From Candidatus Parcubacteria bacterium (GTDB taxonomy: Bacteria > Patescibacteriota > Patescibacteriia > UBA1558 > GWA2-36-10), in the NCBI GenBank assembly GCA_003599205.1, contig QZJA01000002.1, positions 1 to 27,850 of the forward strand: DNA of 27,850 nt, read 5' to 3'. Made by a program: the position numbers and the translations under genes. Shown here in pieces: positions 8,737-15,880 of the stretch. How positions within the stretch are numbered: position 1 is the first letter of the stretch; every line of letters begins with the position of its first letter. The notes below the pieces were generated by a model. It worked only from the letters and a program-made list of their open reading frames with translations. It had not been told where the DNA came from and made no database searches.

Positions 8737-10342
8737 GACAAAAAATATAAAACCGGAAATAATTGAGGAAATAGTACTGGAATTATACCACCAAGGTTGT
8801 TCCAGTGAACTTGATTTTATCCAAGCCGCCCGTCAAGTTTTTTCTCAGCGTAAGATGGTACCCTTGGCTAAATCTAACCTAATTGTAGCATATAAAAATC
8901 TGATAAAAAAGGGCCAATTAAAAGAGGACAAAAAATTTGCCAAATTACTGACCAAAAGGGCTGTTCGCACTTTATCTGGCGTTTCGGTAATTACTGTCCT
9001 GACCAAGCCTTTTACCTGCCCTGGACGCTGTGTCTATTGCCCACTGGAGCCCGATATGCCCAAAAGCTATCTTTCCAACGAGCCAGCTGCTGCCCGGGCC
9101 AAAATGAATCTGTTTGATCCAGTCCGCCAAGTCACTATGCGTATTCAGGCGCTTTTAAACAACGGCCACCAAGTAGACAAGTTAGAGGTCTTAATCTTAG
9201 GCGGTACTTGGTCTTTTTACCCCAAAGATTATCAAGAAGAATTTGTCCGTGATCTTTTCTATACAGCCAATACTTTTGACGATAAGGAAAAAAGGCAAAA
9301 ACTAAGTCTACCAGAAGAACAAAAAATAAACGAAGACACCAAATACAAAATAATCGGCCTAACTCCGGAAACTAGGCCGGACTTTATCAATGAAGATGAA
9401 GTCAAAAGATTGAGATATTTAGGTGCCACCAGAGTACAAATTGGTGTCCAACATACTGACAACAAAATTTTGGATTTGATAAATAGGGACCACACTATTG
9501 AAGAAAGTATTCGCGCCACCAAAATGCTCAAAGAGGCCGGACTAAAAGTAGACCATCACTATATGCCTGATCTACCGGGATCTACTCCGGAAAAAGATCT
9601 GAAAATGTTTGAATATGTTTTTTCTTCCCCTGATTTACAACCCGATCAAGTAAAAATTTATCCTTGTGTAGTCAATGAGTATGCCCCGCTCTACCGCTGG
9701 TATGAGCAAGGAAAATATCGGCCTTTCCCTGCCAAGGATCTACTTGATCTCTTGCTAAAAATAAAACAAATCGTCCCACCTTGGATCAGAATCAACCGTT
9801 TGATCCGTGACATCCCTGAAGAAAGTATTATTGCCGGAAATAAAATCACCAACCTCAGACAATACCTACAAACTGAATTAAAAAAACAAGGCAAAAGATG
9901 TCAGTGTATCCGTTGTCGCGAAGTCCGCAGTGAAATTGTAGCCGAACCACAGCTAATCAAAAGAGAGTATTCTGCCTCAGACGGTCAAGAAATATTTTTG
10001 AGTTTTGAATCAGCTGACGAAAAGACAATCTACGCTTTCTTGAGACTACGCTTTAATGAAAACCCAGAAGTCAACATATTTCCTGAATTAAAAAATGCTT
10101 CCATAGTCCGAGAACTCCATGTTTATGGTCAGATGATACCGGTGTATAATGAAGACAATGATGATGAGATTGGTCAGACTCAGCATTTGGGTCTGGGCAA
10201 AAGGCTAATGGCTGAAGCAGAAAAAATCACTCAGGAAAGAGGTCTAAAAAAAATAGCGGTTATTTCTGGTATTGGAGTACGAAACTACTACCGCAAACTT
10301 GGTTATGAACTTGAAGGCACCTATATGACCAAGAACCTCTAA
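8735..10342 (+). CDS. elp3: Elp3: tRNA U34 carboxymethyltransferase (radical SAM + acetyltransferase)
   Basis: 535 residues. The N-terminal part is followed by a radical SAM domain with the cluster cysteines C95, C99 and C102 (CPGRCVYC). Zinc-type cysteines C389, C391 and C394 follow, then a GNAT/KAT domain (about 405-535) with the acetyl-CoA loop QHLGLGKRLM (483-492). Elp3 uses SAM and acetyl-CoA to place a carboxymethyl group on U34 of tRNA. No Elp1/2/4-6 subunits are nearby, as expected for archaeal and bacterial stand-alone Elp3, such as that of Dehalococcoides, whose 'YLSNEPAA' segment is matched here. Its ATG overlaps the divergent methyltransferase ATG. The next Met (41) would remove part of the tRNA-binding region. 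No SD. Confidence 0.96.
   Translation: MTKNIKPEIIEEIVLELYHQGCSSELDFIQAARQVFSQRKMVPLAKSNLIVAYKNLIKKGQLKEDKKFAKLLTKRAVRTLSGVSVITVLTKPFTCPGRCVYCPLEPDMPKSYLSNEPAAARAKMNLFDPVRQVTMRIQALLNNGHQVDKLEVLILGGTWSFYPKDYQEEFVRDLFYTANTFDDKEKRQKLSLPEEQKINEDTKYKIIGLTPETRPDFINEDEVKRLRYLGATRVQIGVQHTDNKILDLINRDHTIEESIRATKMLKEAGLKVDHHYMPDLPGSTPEKDLKMFEYVFSSPDLQPDQVKIYPCVVNEYAPLYRWYEQGKYRPFPAKDLLDLLLKIKQIVPPWIRINRLIRDIPEESIIAGNKITNLRQYLQTELKKQGKRCQCIRCREVRSEIVAEPQLIKREYSASDGQEIFLSFESADEKTIYAFLRLRFNENPEVNIFPELKNASIVRELHVYGQMIPVYNEDNDDEIGQTQHLGLGKRLMAEAEKITQERGLKKIAVISGIGVRNYYRKLGYELEGTYMTKNL
8782..8790 (-). promoter_or_regulatory. Extended -10 promoter of the methyltransferase gene, inside elp3
   Basis: The minus strand reads TGGTATAAT, a perfect extended -10, with TTCACT (4/6) 16 bases upstream at 8804-8809. 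It lies within elp3 codons 16-19 and would give a leader of about 40 bases. The same nine bases occur before the protease gene (20212-20220). Confidence 0.55.
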
Positions 10343-10343
10343 A

Positions 10344-10372
10344 TTGACAAAAAATCCACAATAGTATTAAAT
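10344..10372 (+). promoter_or_regulatory. Strong σ70-type promoter of GC-rich cassette 1
   Basis: Perfect TTGACA at 10344-10349, one base after the elp3 stop codon, a 17-base spacer and TTAAAT (10367-10372). A -10 at TATTAA two bases earlier is also possible. The first 20 bases match the promoter at 23771 in 17 positions. Confidence 0.7.
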
Positions 10373-10411
10373 AGCCTGTTTGCACCTTCAACCAAGTACC
10401 CTGAGCCCAAA

Positions 10412-10417
10412 AGGAGG
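10412..10417 (+). promoter_or_regulatory. Strong Shine-Dalgarno site of the HTH gene
   Basis: AGGAGG six bases before ATG 10424. It fixes the start codon, and is exceptional because the AT-rich genes around it show no such site. Confidence 0.85.
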
Positions 10418-10423
10418 GCGACA

Positions 10424-10843
10424 ATGAGAATGAACTGGTATGACCAGCTGCCGAGCAGTGAGCGCAAGCGCGACTTCAAGGTCTACCTGGAGAAGCGGCG
10501 GATGCCTCGCATCTGCGACGACGAGCTCACTCGACGGGAGAAGGAGTTCATCAGCTTGGTGGCCCTGCCTCTCCTGGAAAAGGACGGCGAGTTCAACGAA
10601 TGGAACATGACAGACGAGCTGGCCCAACGCTGGGACATGACTGTCGGCCAGATGATCGACAAGATCCACGACTTCTGGCGGGAAATGAACCGCAAACTGA
10701 GCACCCGCGAAGCGGCTCAGCTTCTGGGCGTTTCATCCCGCACCATCCAGCGTATGGCGCCCACCAGCCTCTTCGGCGAGAAAGGGCGCCGTGGCCAGTG
10801 GTACTTCACCCACGAAATTCTGATCGACCACGAGGTCGCCTGA
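10424..10843 (+). CDS. Small HTH (excisionase/MerR-like) DNA-binding protein in a GC-rich cassette
   Basis: 139 residues, family not recognised. Residues 92-135 look like an excisionase/HTH_17-type winged helix: 'LSTREAAQLLGVSSRTIQR' (helix-turn-helix), then a loop and 'GQWYFTHEIL', the usual β-wing with 'I..' end. Residues 60-90 (MTDELAQRWDMTVGQMIDKI) could be a second small helical domain. The first 50 residues are charged and helical. The sequence is clearly foreign to its neighbours: 38 of the 60 bases from 10441 are G or C, against 19 of 60 in a comparable stretch of glyA. It has its own promoter, an AGGAGG site and a terminator. It may be a regulator; the target is unknown. Confidence 0.78.
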   Translation: MRMNWYDQLPSSERKRDFKVYLEKRRMPRICDDELTRREKEFISLVALPLLEKDGEFNEWNMTDELAQRWDMTVGQMIDKIHDFWREMNRKLSTREAAQLLGVSSRTIQRMAPTSLFGEKGRRGQWYFTHEILIDHEVA

Positions 10844-10849
10844 ATTGCT

Positions 10850-10872
10850 AACCGAGCCAAGCTCGGTTTTTT
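10850..10872 (+). terminator. Terminator of GC-rich cassette 1
   Basis: An 8-bp stem (10850-10857 with 10861-10868), loop CAA, then a run of T (TTTTATTTATT). It begins 6 bases after the TGA stop. Confidence 0.88.
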
Positions 10873-10937
10873 ATTTATTATACTTGCTTGTCCACCACAA
10901 TATGCTAAACTAAATATCGTATTATTAATCCTACAAA

Positions 10938-12200
10938 ATGCTAAACTTAAAAAATAGCGACCCTAAAATATCCGAAATACTAGCCAAAGAGCTCCATCGA
11001 CAACGTCAGGGAGCAGAAATGATTGCCTCTGAAAATTTTGTTTCTCTGGCAGTACTTGAAGCTGCTGGCTCAGTCTTGACCAACAAATACGCTGAAGGCT
11101 ACCCTAGTAAAAGATATTATGGTGGCAATGAATTCATCGACCAAGCCGAGCAGTTGGCCATTGAACGCGCTCAAAAACTTTTTGGTGCTGAACATGTAAA
11201 TGTCCAACCACATGCCGGCTCTCAGGCCAACATGGAGGCCTATTTTGCCCTAGCTGAGCTAGGTGATACTATCTTGGGTTTTTCATTAGCTCATGGTGGA
11301 CATCTAACCCACGGTCACCCAGTGAATTTTTCCGGAAAATTCTATAATTTTATTCACTACGGTGTAGCTGAAAAAACTGAATTAATAGACTTAAATCAAG
11401 TCAGAGATTTGGCCAAAAAAAATAAACCAAAAATTATTTTAGCTGGCGCTTCTGCTTATTCCAGAAAAATAGACTTTAAAATTTTCAAAGAAATAGCCGA
11501 CGAAGTAGGAGCTTATCTGCTGGTGGATATGGCGCATATTGCTGGACTAGTAGCTGCCGGCCTTCATCCTGATCCTGTACCCTATGCTGATGTAGTTACT
11601 ACTACTACTCACAAAACCCTACGCGGTCCAAGAGGAGCAATGATTCTATCAAAAACAGAAGACCGCTTAGATCCTGATAACAAAAAAAACCTAGCTCAAA
11701 AAATAGACTCAGCAGTTTTCCCAGGAATGCAAGGTGGACCGCTAGAGCATATCATTGCCGCCAAAGCTGTTGCTTTTGGTGAAGCACTCCAGCCAGAATT
11801 CAAAGACTACCAAACTCAAGTCATAAAAAATTGTAAAGTTCTAGAAAATAATTTCCGCGCCGCTGGCATTCGTATGGTTTCTGATGGTACTGACAATCAT
11901 CTACTTTTGTTAGACATTAGTAACCTAGGACTAGGTGGAAAAGAAGCAGAAACGCTTTTGGACCAAGTTCATATTTTTACCAACAAAAATATGATACCAT
12001 TTGACCAGAGAAAACCAGTTGATCCTTCTGGTATCAGACTTGGTACAGCTGCTTTGACCACTCGCGGTCTTAAAGAAAAAGAAATAGAATTAATCGCTTC
12101 TATTATCATAAAAACCCTTAAAGAAAAACGGGCTAAAGAAGAAAATAAAAATAAAATAATTGAACTGATGAAACAATTTGAGCTTTACCCTCAATTGTAA
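10938..12200 (+). CDS. glyA: Serine hydroxymethyltransferase
   Basis: 420 residues, a PLP enzyme that converts serine and tetrahydrofolate to glycine and methylene-THF, the main source of one-carbon units. The PLP lysine is K226 in TTTTHKTLRGPRG. Other family marks: 'ASENFVS' (30-36), 'YAEGYPSKRYYGG' (51-63), and the aspartate D197 in VDMAHIAG. Length is standard. ATG 10938 has no SD. folD follows after 18 bases, so the two form a folate operon. The bases ATGCTAAACT at the start are repeated 36 bases upstream (10902), where they read Met-Leu-Asn-stop. Confidence 0.98.
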   Translation: MLNLKNSDPKISEILAKELHRQRQGAEMIASENFVSLAVLEAAGSVLTNKYAEGYPSKRYYGGNEFIDQAEQLAIERAQKLFGAEHVNVQPHAGSQANMEAYFALAELGDTILGFSLAHGGHLTHGHPVNFSGKFYNFIHYGVAEKTELIDLNQVRDLAKKNKPKIILAGASAYSRKIDFKIFKEIADEVGAYLLVDMAHIAGLVAAGLHPDPVPYADVVTTTTHKTLRGPRGAMILSKTEDRLDPDNKKNLAQKIDSAVFPGMQGGPLEHIIAAKAVAFGEALQPEFKDYQTQVIKNCKVLENNFRAAGIRMVSDGTDNHLLLLDISNLGLGGKEAETLLDQVHIFTNKNMIPFDQRKPVDPSGIRLGTAALTTRGLKEKEIELIASIIIKTLKEKRAKEENKNKIIELMKQFELYPQL

Positions 12201-12218
12201 TTATTACTTATTTTCGTT

Positions 12219-13049
12219 ATGGACAAAATTATTGATGGCCGTGCTTTGGCCGAAAAAATAAGGCAAGAAATCAAAGAAGAAATACACAAAAAAAATCTAA
12301 GACCTAGCTTAGCTGTTATTTTGATTGGCAATGACCCTGCTTCTCACCTCTATGTCAGTCTCAAAAAAAGAGCCTGCCAAGAAGTCGGTGTTGATTTTCA
12401 CGAATATCTTTTGGCGGAAAATTCCAGCGAAGAGGAAGTTTTGACGGTTGTGGATTTTTTAAATAAAGACGAGCAAGTAAATGCTATTTTGATTCAACTA
12501 CCGCTACCAAAACATTTGGACACTGACAAAATAATTCTGGCTATGGACCCCAAAAAAGATGTCGATGGCTTCCATCCACAAAACATCAATAATTTTTTAA
12601 GCAAACAATCAGATTTTGTGCCTGGCTTGGCTCTGGGAATTTATAAGCTGATAGAAAGCACGGGTGAAAATCTGGCCAACAAAAAAGCAACTATTGTTGC
12701 TAAAAGTAATATTTTGTACCAACCAGTAGCTAAATTACTCAACGATCAGGGAGTCACTACTACCATTGTCCATCCAGGCGATAAAGATATATCCGACCGT
12801 TGTCGCGAAGCCGATATTTTAATCTCGGCTTGCGGTAAAGCATTTTTTATCACCGAAGACATGGTCAAAGAAGACGCTATTGTGATTGATGTCGGTACCA
12901 ATCAAGTCGGCGAAAGTACTGTTGGTGATGTTGACTATTCAACTGTTTTTGCCAAAGCAAAATTTATTACTCCTGTTCCTGGCGGTGTCGGTCCAATGAC
13001 GGTCGCTATGTTGCTTTACAACGCCGTCAAACTAGCTAGTCAAAATTAA
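12219..13049 (+). CDS. folD: Methylenetetrahydrofolate dehydrogenase/cyclohydrolase
   Basis: 276 residues. It converts methylene-THF through methenyl-THF to 10-formyl-THF. The catalytic residues of the family are kept: Tyr45 and Lys49 (YVSLK), Gln93 (QLPLP), Asp114 (DVDGF) and the C-terminal PGGVGPMT (254-261). The cofactor half is unusual: the common PCTP is PGLA (135-138), the G-R/A-S-x-I-V-G-x-P motif is AKSNILYQP (161-169), and the usual HS.T is HPGDKD (185-190). The cyclohydrolase site is therefore intact while NADP binding may have changed. It follows glyA closely. Its stop shares TTAA with the stop of the convergent exonuclease gene, with no terminator between. Confidence 0.95.
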   Translation: MDKIIDGRALAEKIRQEIKEEIHKKNLRPSLAVILIGNDPASHLYVSLKKRACQEVGVDFHEYLLAENSSEEEVLTVVDFLNKDEQVNAILIQLPLPKHLDTDKIILAMDPKKDVDGFHPQNINNFLSKQSDFVPGLALGIYKLIESTGENLANKKATIVAKSNILYQPVAKLLNDQGVTTTIVHPGDKDISDRCREADILISACGKAFFITEDMVKEDAIVIDVGTNQVGESTVGDVDYSTVFAKAKFITPVPGGVGPMTVAMLLYNAVKLASQN

Positions 13050-13831
13050 AGCAAAGTATTTTGCCAAGAACCCATCTTGCCGGCCACTTTGGCTGTTTTT
13101 ATTTTGTCTATATCAAATACTCTGACTGCTCCGCGAAGATGGCAATAGGCTTTTACTTTGGGGCCCATTATTCTTTGAATATCAATTTTACGACTAGTGG
13201 TCTGACCTTTTTCATCAATGTACTCTATTTCCAACTGATCACCACTGGAGAGAGCATCGTGAATTTTCTGCTCAACTGTTTTACCATTACCATTGGCCCA
13301 ACGAGCGATTATTTTTTCTTTCTGCCCCGAATTGGTATACCAGATATGTCCATGCTCTTTACCATAATCATATACTTCTTTGGTAACTTTAACGTCATCC
13401 AAACAATATTTGGACAGACTCTCCCAGTCATTATTGCGATAATACATGATGGCATCCAGACCGCTACCTGATTTGCCATAGCCCAAAGTGCTCTGAGCTA
13501 CACTCTCTAACTTCAATCTATGACCTAGGGCAAAAACTACTTCTTCCAAAATATCTAAATGCGGAATAGTTTTCAGATCAAAATCCTGATAATAAGGCTG
13601 AAGTACAGGAAAATCAAATGGCTTACTATTAAAACCGATGACCAACCCAACATTTTTTAAAATTTCCAAAAGTTCTGGAAATTCTTCTTCCCTAAAACCG
13701 CGATATTGATCCCGATTGTAAGAATATATACCGACGAGTGATACACCCAACAAGTGTCTGTTTTGTTGGCCGCCGACTTCGTCAAAAGTCTTTTTGGTTT
13801 CTAAATCCAATACTATTATATCCTTTTCCAT
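13046..13831 (-). CDS. DEDD-family 3'-5' exonuclease with C-terminal WYL-like domain
   Basis: 261 residues from ATG 13831; a TTG 24 bases earlier would add eight residues and is less likely. Residues 5-160 form an RNase H-like exonuclease: D9 and E11 (LDLETKKTF), GFNSKPFDF (66-74) with D73, and Y142/D146 in YCLDDV, which is the YxxxD pattern of the DEDDy type. Residues about 187-250 resemble a WYL domain: 'DALSSGDQLEIEYIDEKG', then an R-x-I-x-x-x-R strand and 'AYCHLRGAVRVFDIDKI', which is the usual WYL end. WYL domains bind ligands or nucleic acid. It follows the UvrD-type helicase by 30 bases, so a joint role in DNA repair or processing is likely. Family-level call only. Confidence 0.8.
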   Translation of the reverse strand: MEKDIIVLDLETKKTFDEVGGQQNRHLLGVSLVGIYSYNRDQYRGFREEEFPELLEILKNVGLVIGFNSKPFDFPVLQPYYQDFDLKTIPHLDILEEVVFALGHRLKLESVAQSTLGYGKSGSGLDAIMYYRNNDWESLSKYCLDDVKVTKEVYDYGKEHGHIWYTNSGQKEKIIARWANGNGKTVEQKIHDALSSGDQLEIEYIDEKGQTTSRKIDIQRIMGPKVKAYCHLRGAVRVFDIDKIKTAKVAGKMGSWQNTLL

Positions 13832-13840
13832 ACAACAAAT

Positions 13841-13849
13841 ATTATAACA
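13841..13849 (-). promoter_or_regulatory. Extended -10 just before the exonuclease ATG (possible leaderless start)
   Basis: The minus strand reads TGTTATAAT, a perfect extended -10, only 9 bases before ATG 13831. Transcription would begin 2-3 bases from the start codon. Confidence 0.45.
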
Positions 13850-13861
13850 AATCAAAAAAAT

Positions 13862-15880
13862 TTACCAGTCGCTGACATCAGGCAAAAAACCATCACCGCT
13901 GTCCTGACAATCCGGATCGCTGACATACTCTACTCCGTCAGCAGATGCATAAGTAACACTGCGTGATAGCTCATTGTGCTGAAATAAATTGCTGTCTACA
14001 TCCAAAATAAAAGGTGAGGGTTTAAGGCTTTTGTGCCCATCATAACGAAACATTGATAAAGGATAAGTCAGATACAAATTTTTCTCCGCCCGAGTAACCG
14101 CTACATAAAAAAGACGTCTTTCTTCCTCTCTTTGCTCCTGGCGGACACAAAGCGGATGAGGAAAAGCCTGGTCAGTCATACCAATGACAAAAACTGCATC
14201 CCACTCCAAACCCTTGGCCTGATGAACAGTAGACAAGATAATACTATCTCGACTATCCTGCTGACTATGCCGGCCTGAAAAAGTTTCTTGCAGACTGATT
14301 TCGTGTAAAAACAAATCCAAAGACTCATAATCAGAAGCAAAAATAACCAATTGATCCAAGTCATCTTCGCGTTGTTTGTAGTCGGGATATTTTTCGGCCA
14401 AATACTCACCGTAGTCATTGATTATTATATTGAGCAAACCACCAACATTTTGTTGCTTATCTTTAACTAATTTGCCAAGCAAAGACATAATCTTGTCCCA
14501 ACTGCTGCCGGCCTTGGCCGCCAGCTCTATCTTGGCCGCTAACAAATTTTCTATTTCTCCTTGACTGATAATTTCCTGATAAATTTGCTGAGCTGTCACT
14601 GGGCCAATGCCTTCATACATTTCTAAAATTCTCAGCCAGGCCACTTCATCGCGGACATTACCTAAAACTTTGAGATAAGCCAAAACGTCTTTGACATGGG
14701 CCCGCTCAAAAAATCTTAGTCCACCCCGCATTTCGTAAGCTATGCCTTTTTTGTTGAGCTCCATTTCCAAAGATTGGCTCAAATGAGCTGCTCTAAACAA
14801 GACCGCTATTTTTTTGGGTTCAGTCCCACTATCAAGTAATTGATCTATTCTATCCGCTACAAACCAAGCTTCCTCAACATTGCTACGCAAAGCAACTAAT
14901 TCTGGACGAACATAAGCGCCTTTGACGGCTTTTAAGTTTTTGATGAATTGATTGCCATTATGAGAAATAATCTGATTGGCCAATTTTAAAATTTCTGGAG
15001 TGGAACGATAGTTTGTCTCCAATTTATGAATCTGACAATTATCAAACTTGGTTGGAAATTCTAAAATATTTTTGATATCAGCTGCTCTAAATGAATAAAT
15101 GCTTTGAGCATCATCGCCGACAGCTAAAATATTATTGTGACCACGTGATAGATTGAAGACAATCTCTGCCTGGATAGTGTTGGTATCTTGATATTCGTCC
15201 ACCAAAACATAATCCCATTTTTTTTGCAAAATTTTTGCCACATCAGGATGTTCAGTCATCATTTTCCAGTACAAAAGCAAATCATCAAAATCCAAAACAT
15301 TAGATAGCTTCTTGCGTCGCTGATACTCAGCCGCTATTTTTTCAAAATATTCCAATAGCGATAGCCACTCGGGAAACTTATACTCCAAACTTTCGGCTAT
15401 ACTTATTTTGGAATTATTAGCGAAGCTAATGGTCTCTCTAAACAAAGCTGGAGCGGGCTTATTTTTTTCAGAAATATTGGAAAAAAATTCCTTGCTGATT
15501 GTCTTGAGTAGCTTGTCACTATCATCGCTGTCCAAAATAGTAAAGTCTGGCCTAATACCAATCTCTTTACCATAAATTCTCAGTAGTCTATTGGCCACTG
15601 AATGGAAAGTGCCGGCCCAAAGAGGAAGTTTATCATTTTTTTTAACTGCCAAAAGCGCCCGGACACGCTCGATCATTTCATTGGCGGCCTTATTGGTAAA
15701 AGTAAGCAAAAGCACTTTTTCCGGAGGCACACCTTGACCAAGTAACCAAGCGGCTCGGTAAGTCAAAGTCCTGGTCTTGCCGCTACCCGCGCCGGCCAAA
15801 ACCAAATGAGGCCCCTTACCTGAAGTAACGACCTCATATTGCTCCTTATTTAATTCATTTTTAAAATCAAGCTGCTTCAT
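13862..15880 (-). CDS. UvrD/PcrA-type superfamily 1 DNA helicase
   Basis: 672 residues from ATG 15880. SF1 helicase motifs appear in order: motif I AGAGSGKT (about residues 29-36), motif II VDEYQDTN, motif III with GDDAQSIYSFR, motif IV ETNYRST, motif V STVHQAKGLEWD, and motif VI YVAVTRAEKNLYL. It unwinds DNA 3'-5' in repair and replication-conflict clearance. The C-terminus is acidic and ends in VSDW. The start at 15880 is preferred over ATG 15892 because GAGG lies 7 bases upstream and a TATAAT 10 bases upstream. It overlaps the end of the upstream glycosyltransferase gene by 14 bases and precedes an exonuclease gene. Confidence 0.95.
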   Translation of the reverse strand: MKQLDFKNELNKEQYEVVTSGKGPHLVLAGAGSGKTRTLTYRAAWLLGQGVPPEKVLLLTFTNKAANEMIERVRALLAVKKNDKLPLWAGTFHSVANRLLRIYGKEIGIRPDFTILDSDDSDKLLKTISKEFFSNISEKNKPAPALFRETISFANNSKISIAESLEYKFPEWLSLLEYFEKIAAEYQRRKKLSNVLDFDDLLLYWKMMTEHPDVAKILQKKWDYVLVDEYQDTNTIQAEIVFNLSRGHNNILAVGDDAQSIYSFRAADIKNILEFPTKFDNCQIHKLETNYRSTPEILKLANQIISHNGNQFIKNLKAVKGAYVRPELVALRSNVEEAWFVADRIDQLLDSGTEPKKIAVLFRAAHLSQSLEMELNKKGIAYEMRGGLRFFERAHVKDVLAYLKVLGNVRDEVAWLRILEMYEGIGPVTAQQIYQEIISQGEIENLLAAKIELAAKAGSSWDKIMSLLGKLVKDKQQNVGGLLNIIINDYGEYLAEKYPDYKQREDDLDQLVIFASDYESLDLFLHEISLQETFSGRHSQQDSRDSIILSTVHQAKGLEWDAVFVIGMTDQAFPHPLCVRQEQREEERRLFYVAVTRAEKNLYLTYPLSMFRYDGHKSLKPSPFILDVDSNLFQHNELSRSVTYASADGVEYVSDPDCQDSGDGFLPDVSDW

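Noticed and set aside
10388..10704. Long open frames on the minus strand and in the third frame over the HTH gene
   Set aside because: GC-rich coding sequence leaves its other frames open; only the plus-strand frame at 10424 has the SD, a promoter and an HTH motif.
10902..10947. 10-base direct repeat ATGCTAAACT, once as Met-Leu-Asn-stop and once as the glyA start
   Set aside because: Short and single case; too little to claim an upstream regulatory ORF or duplication.
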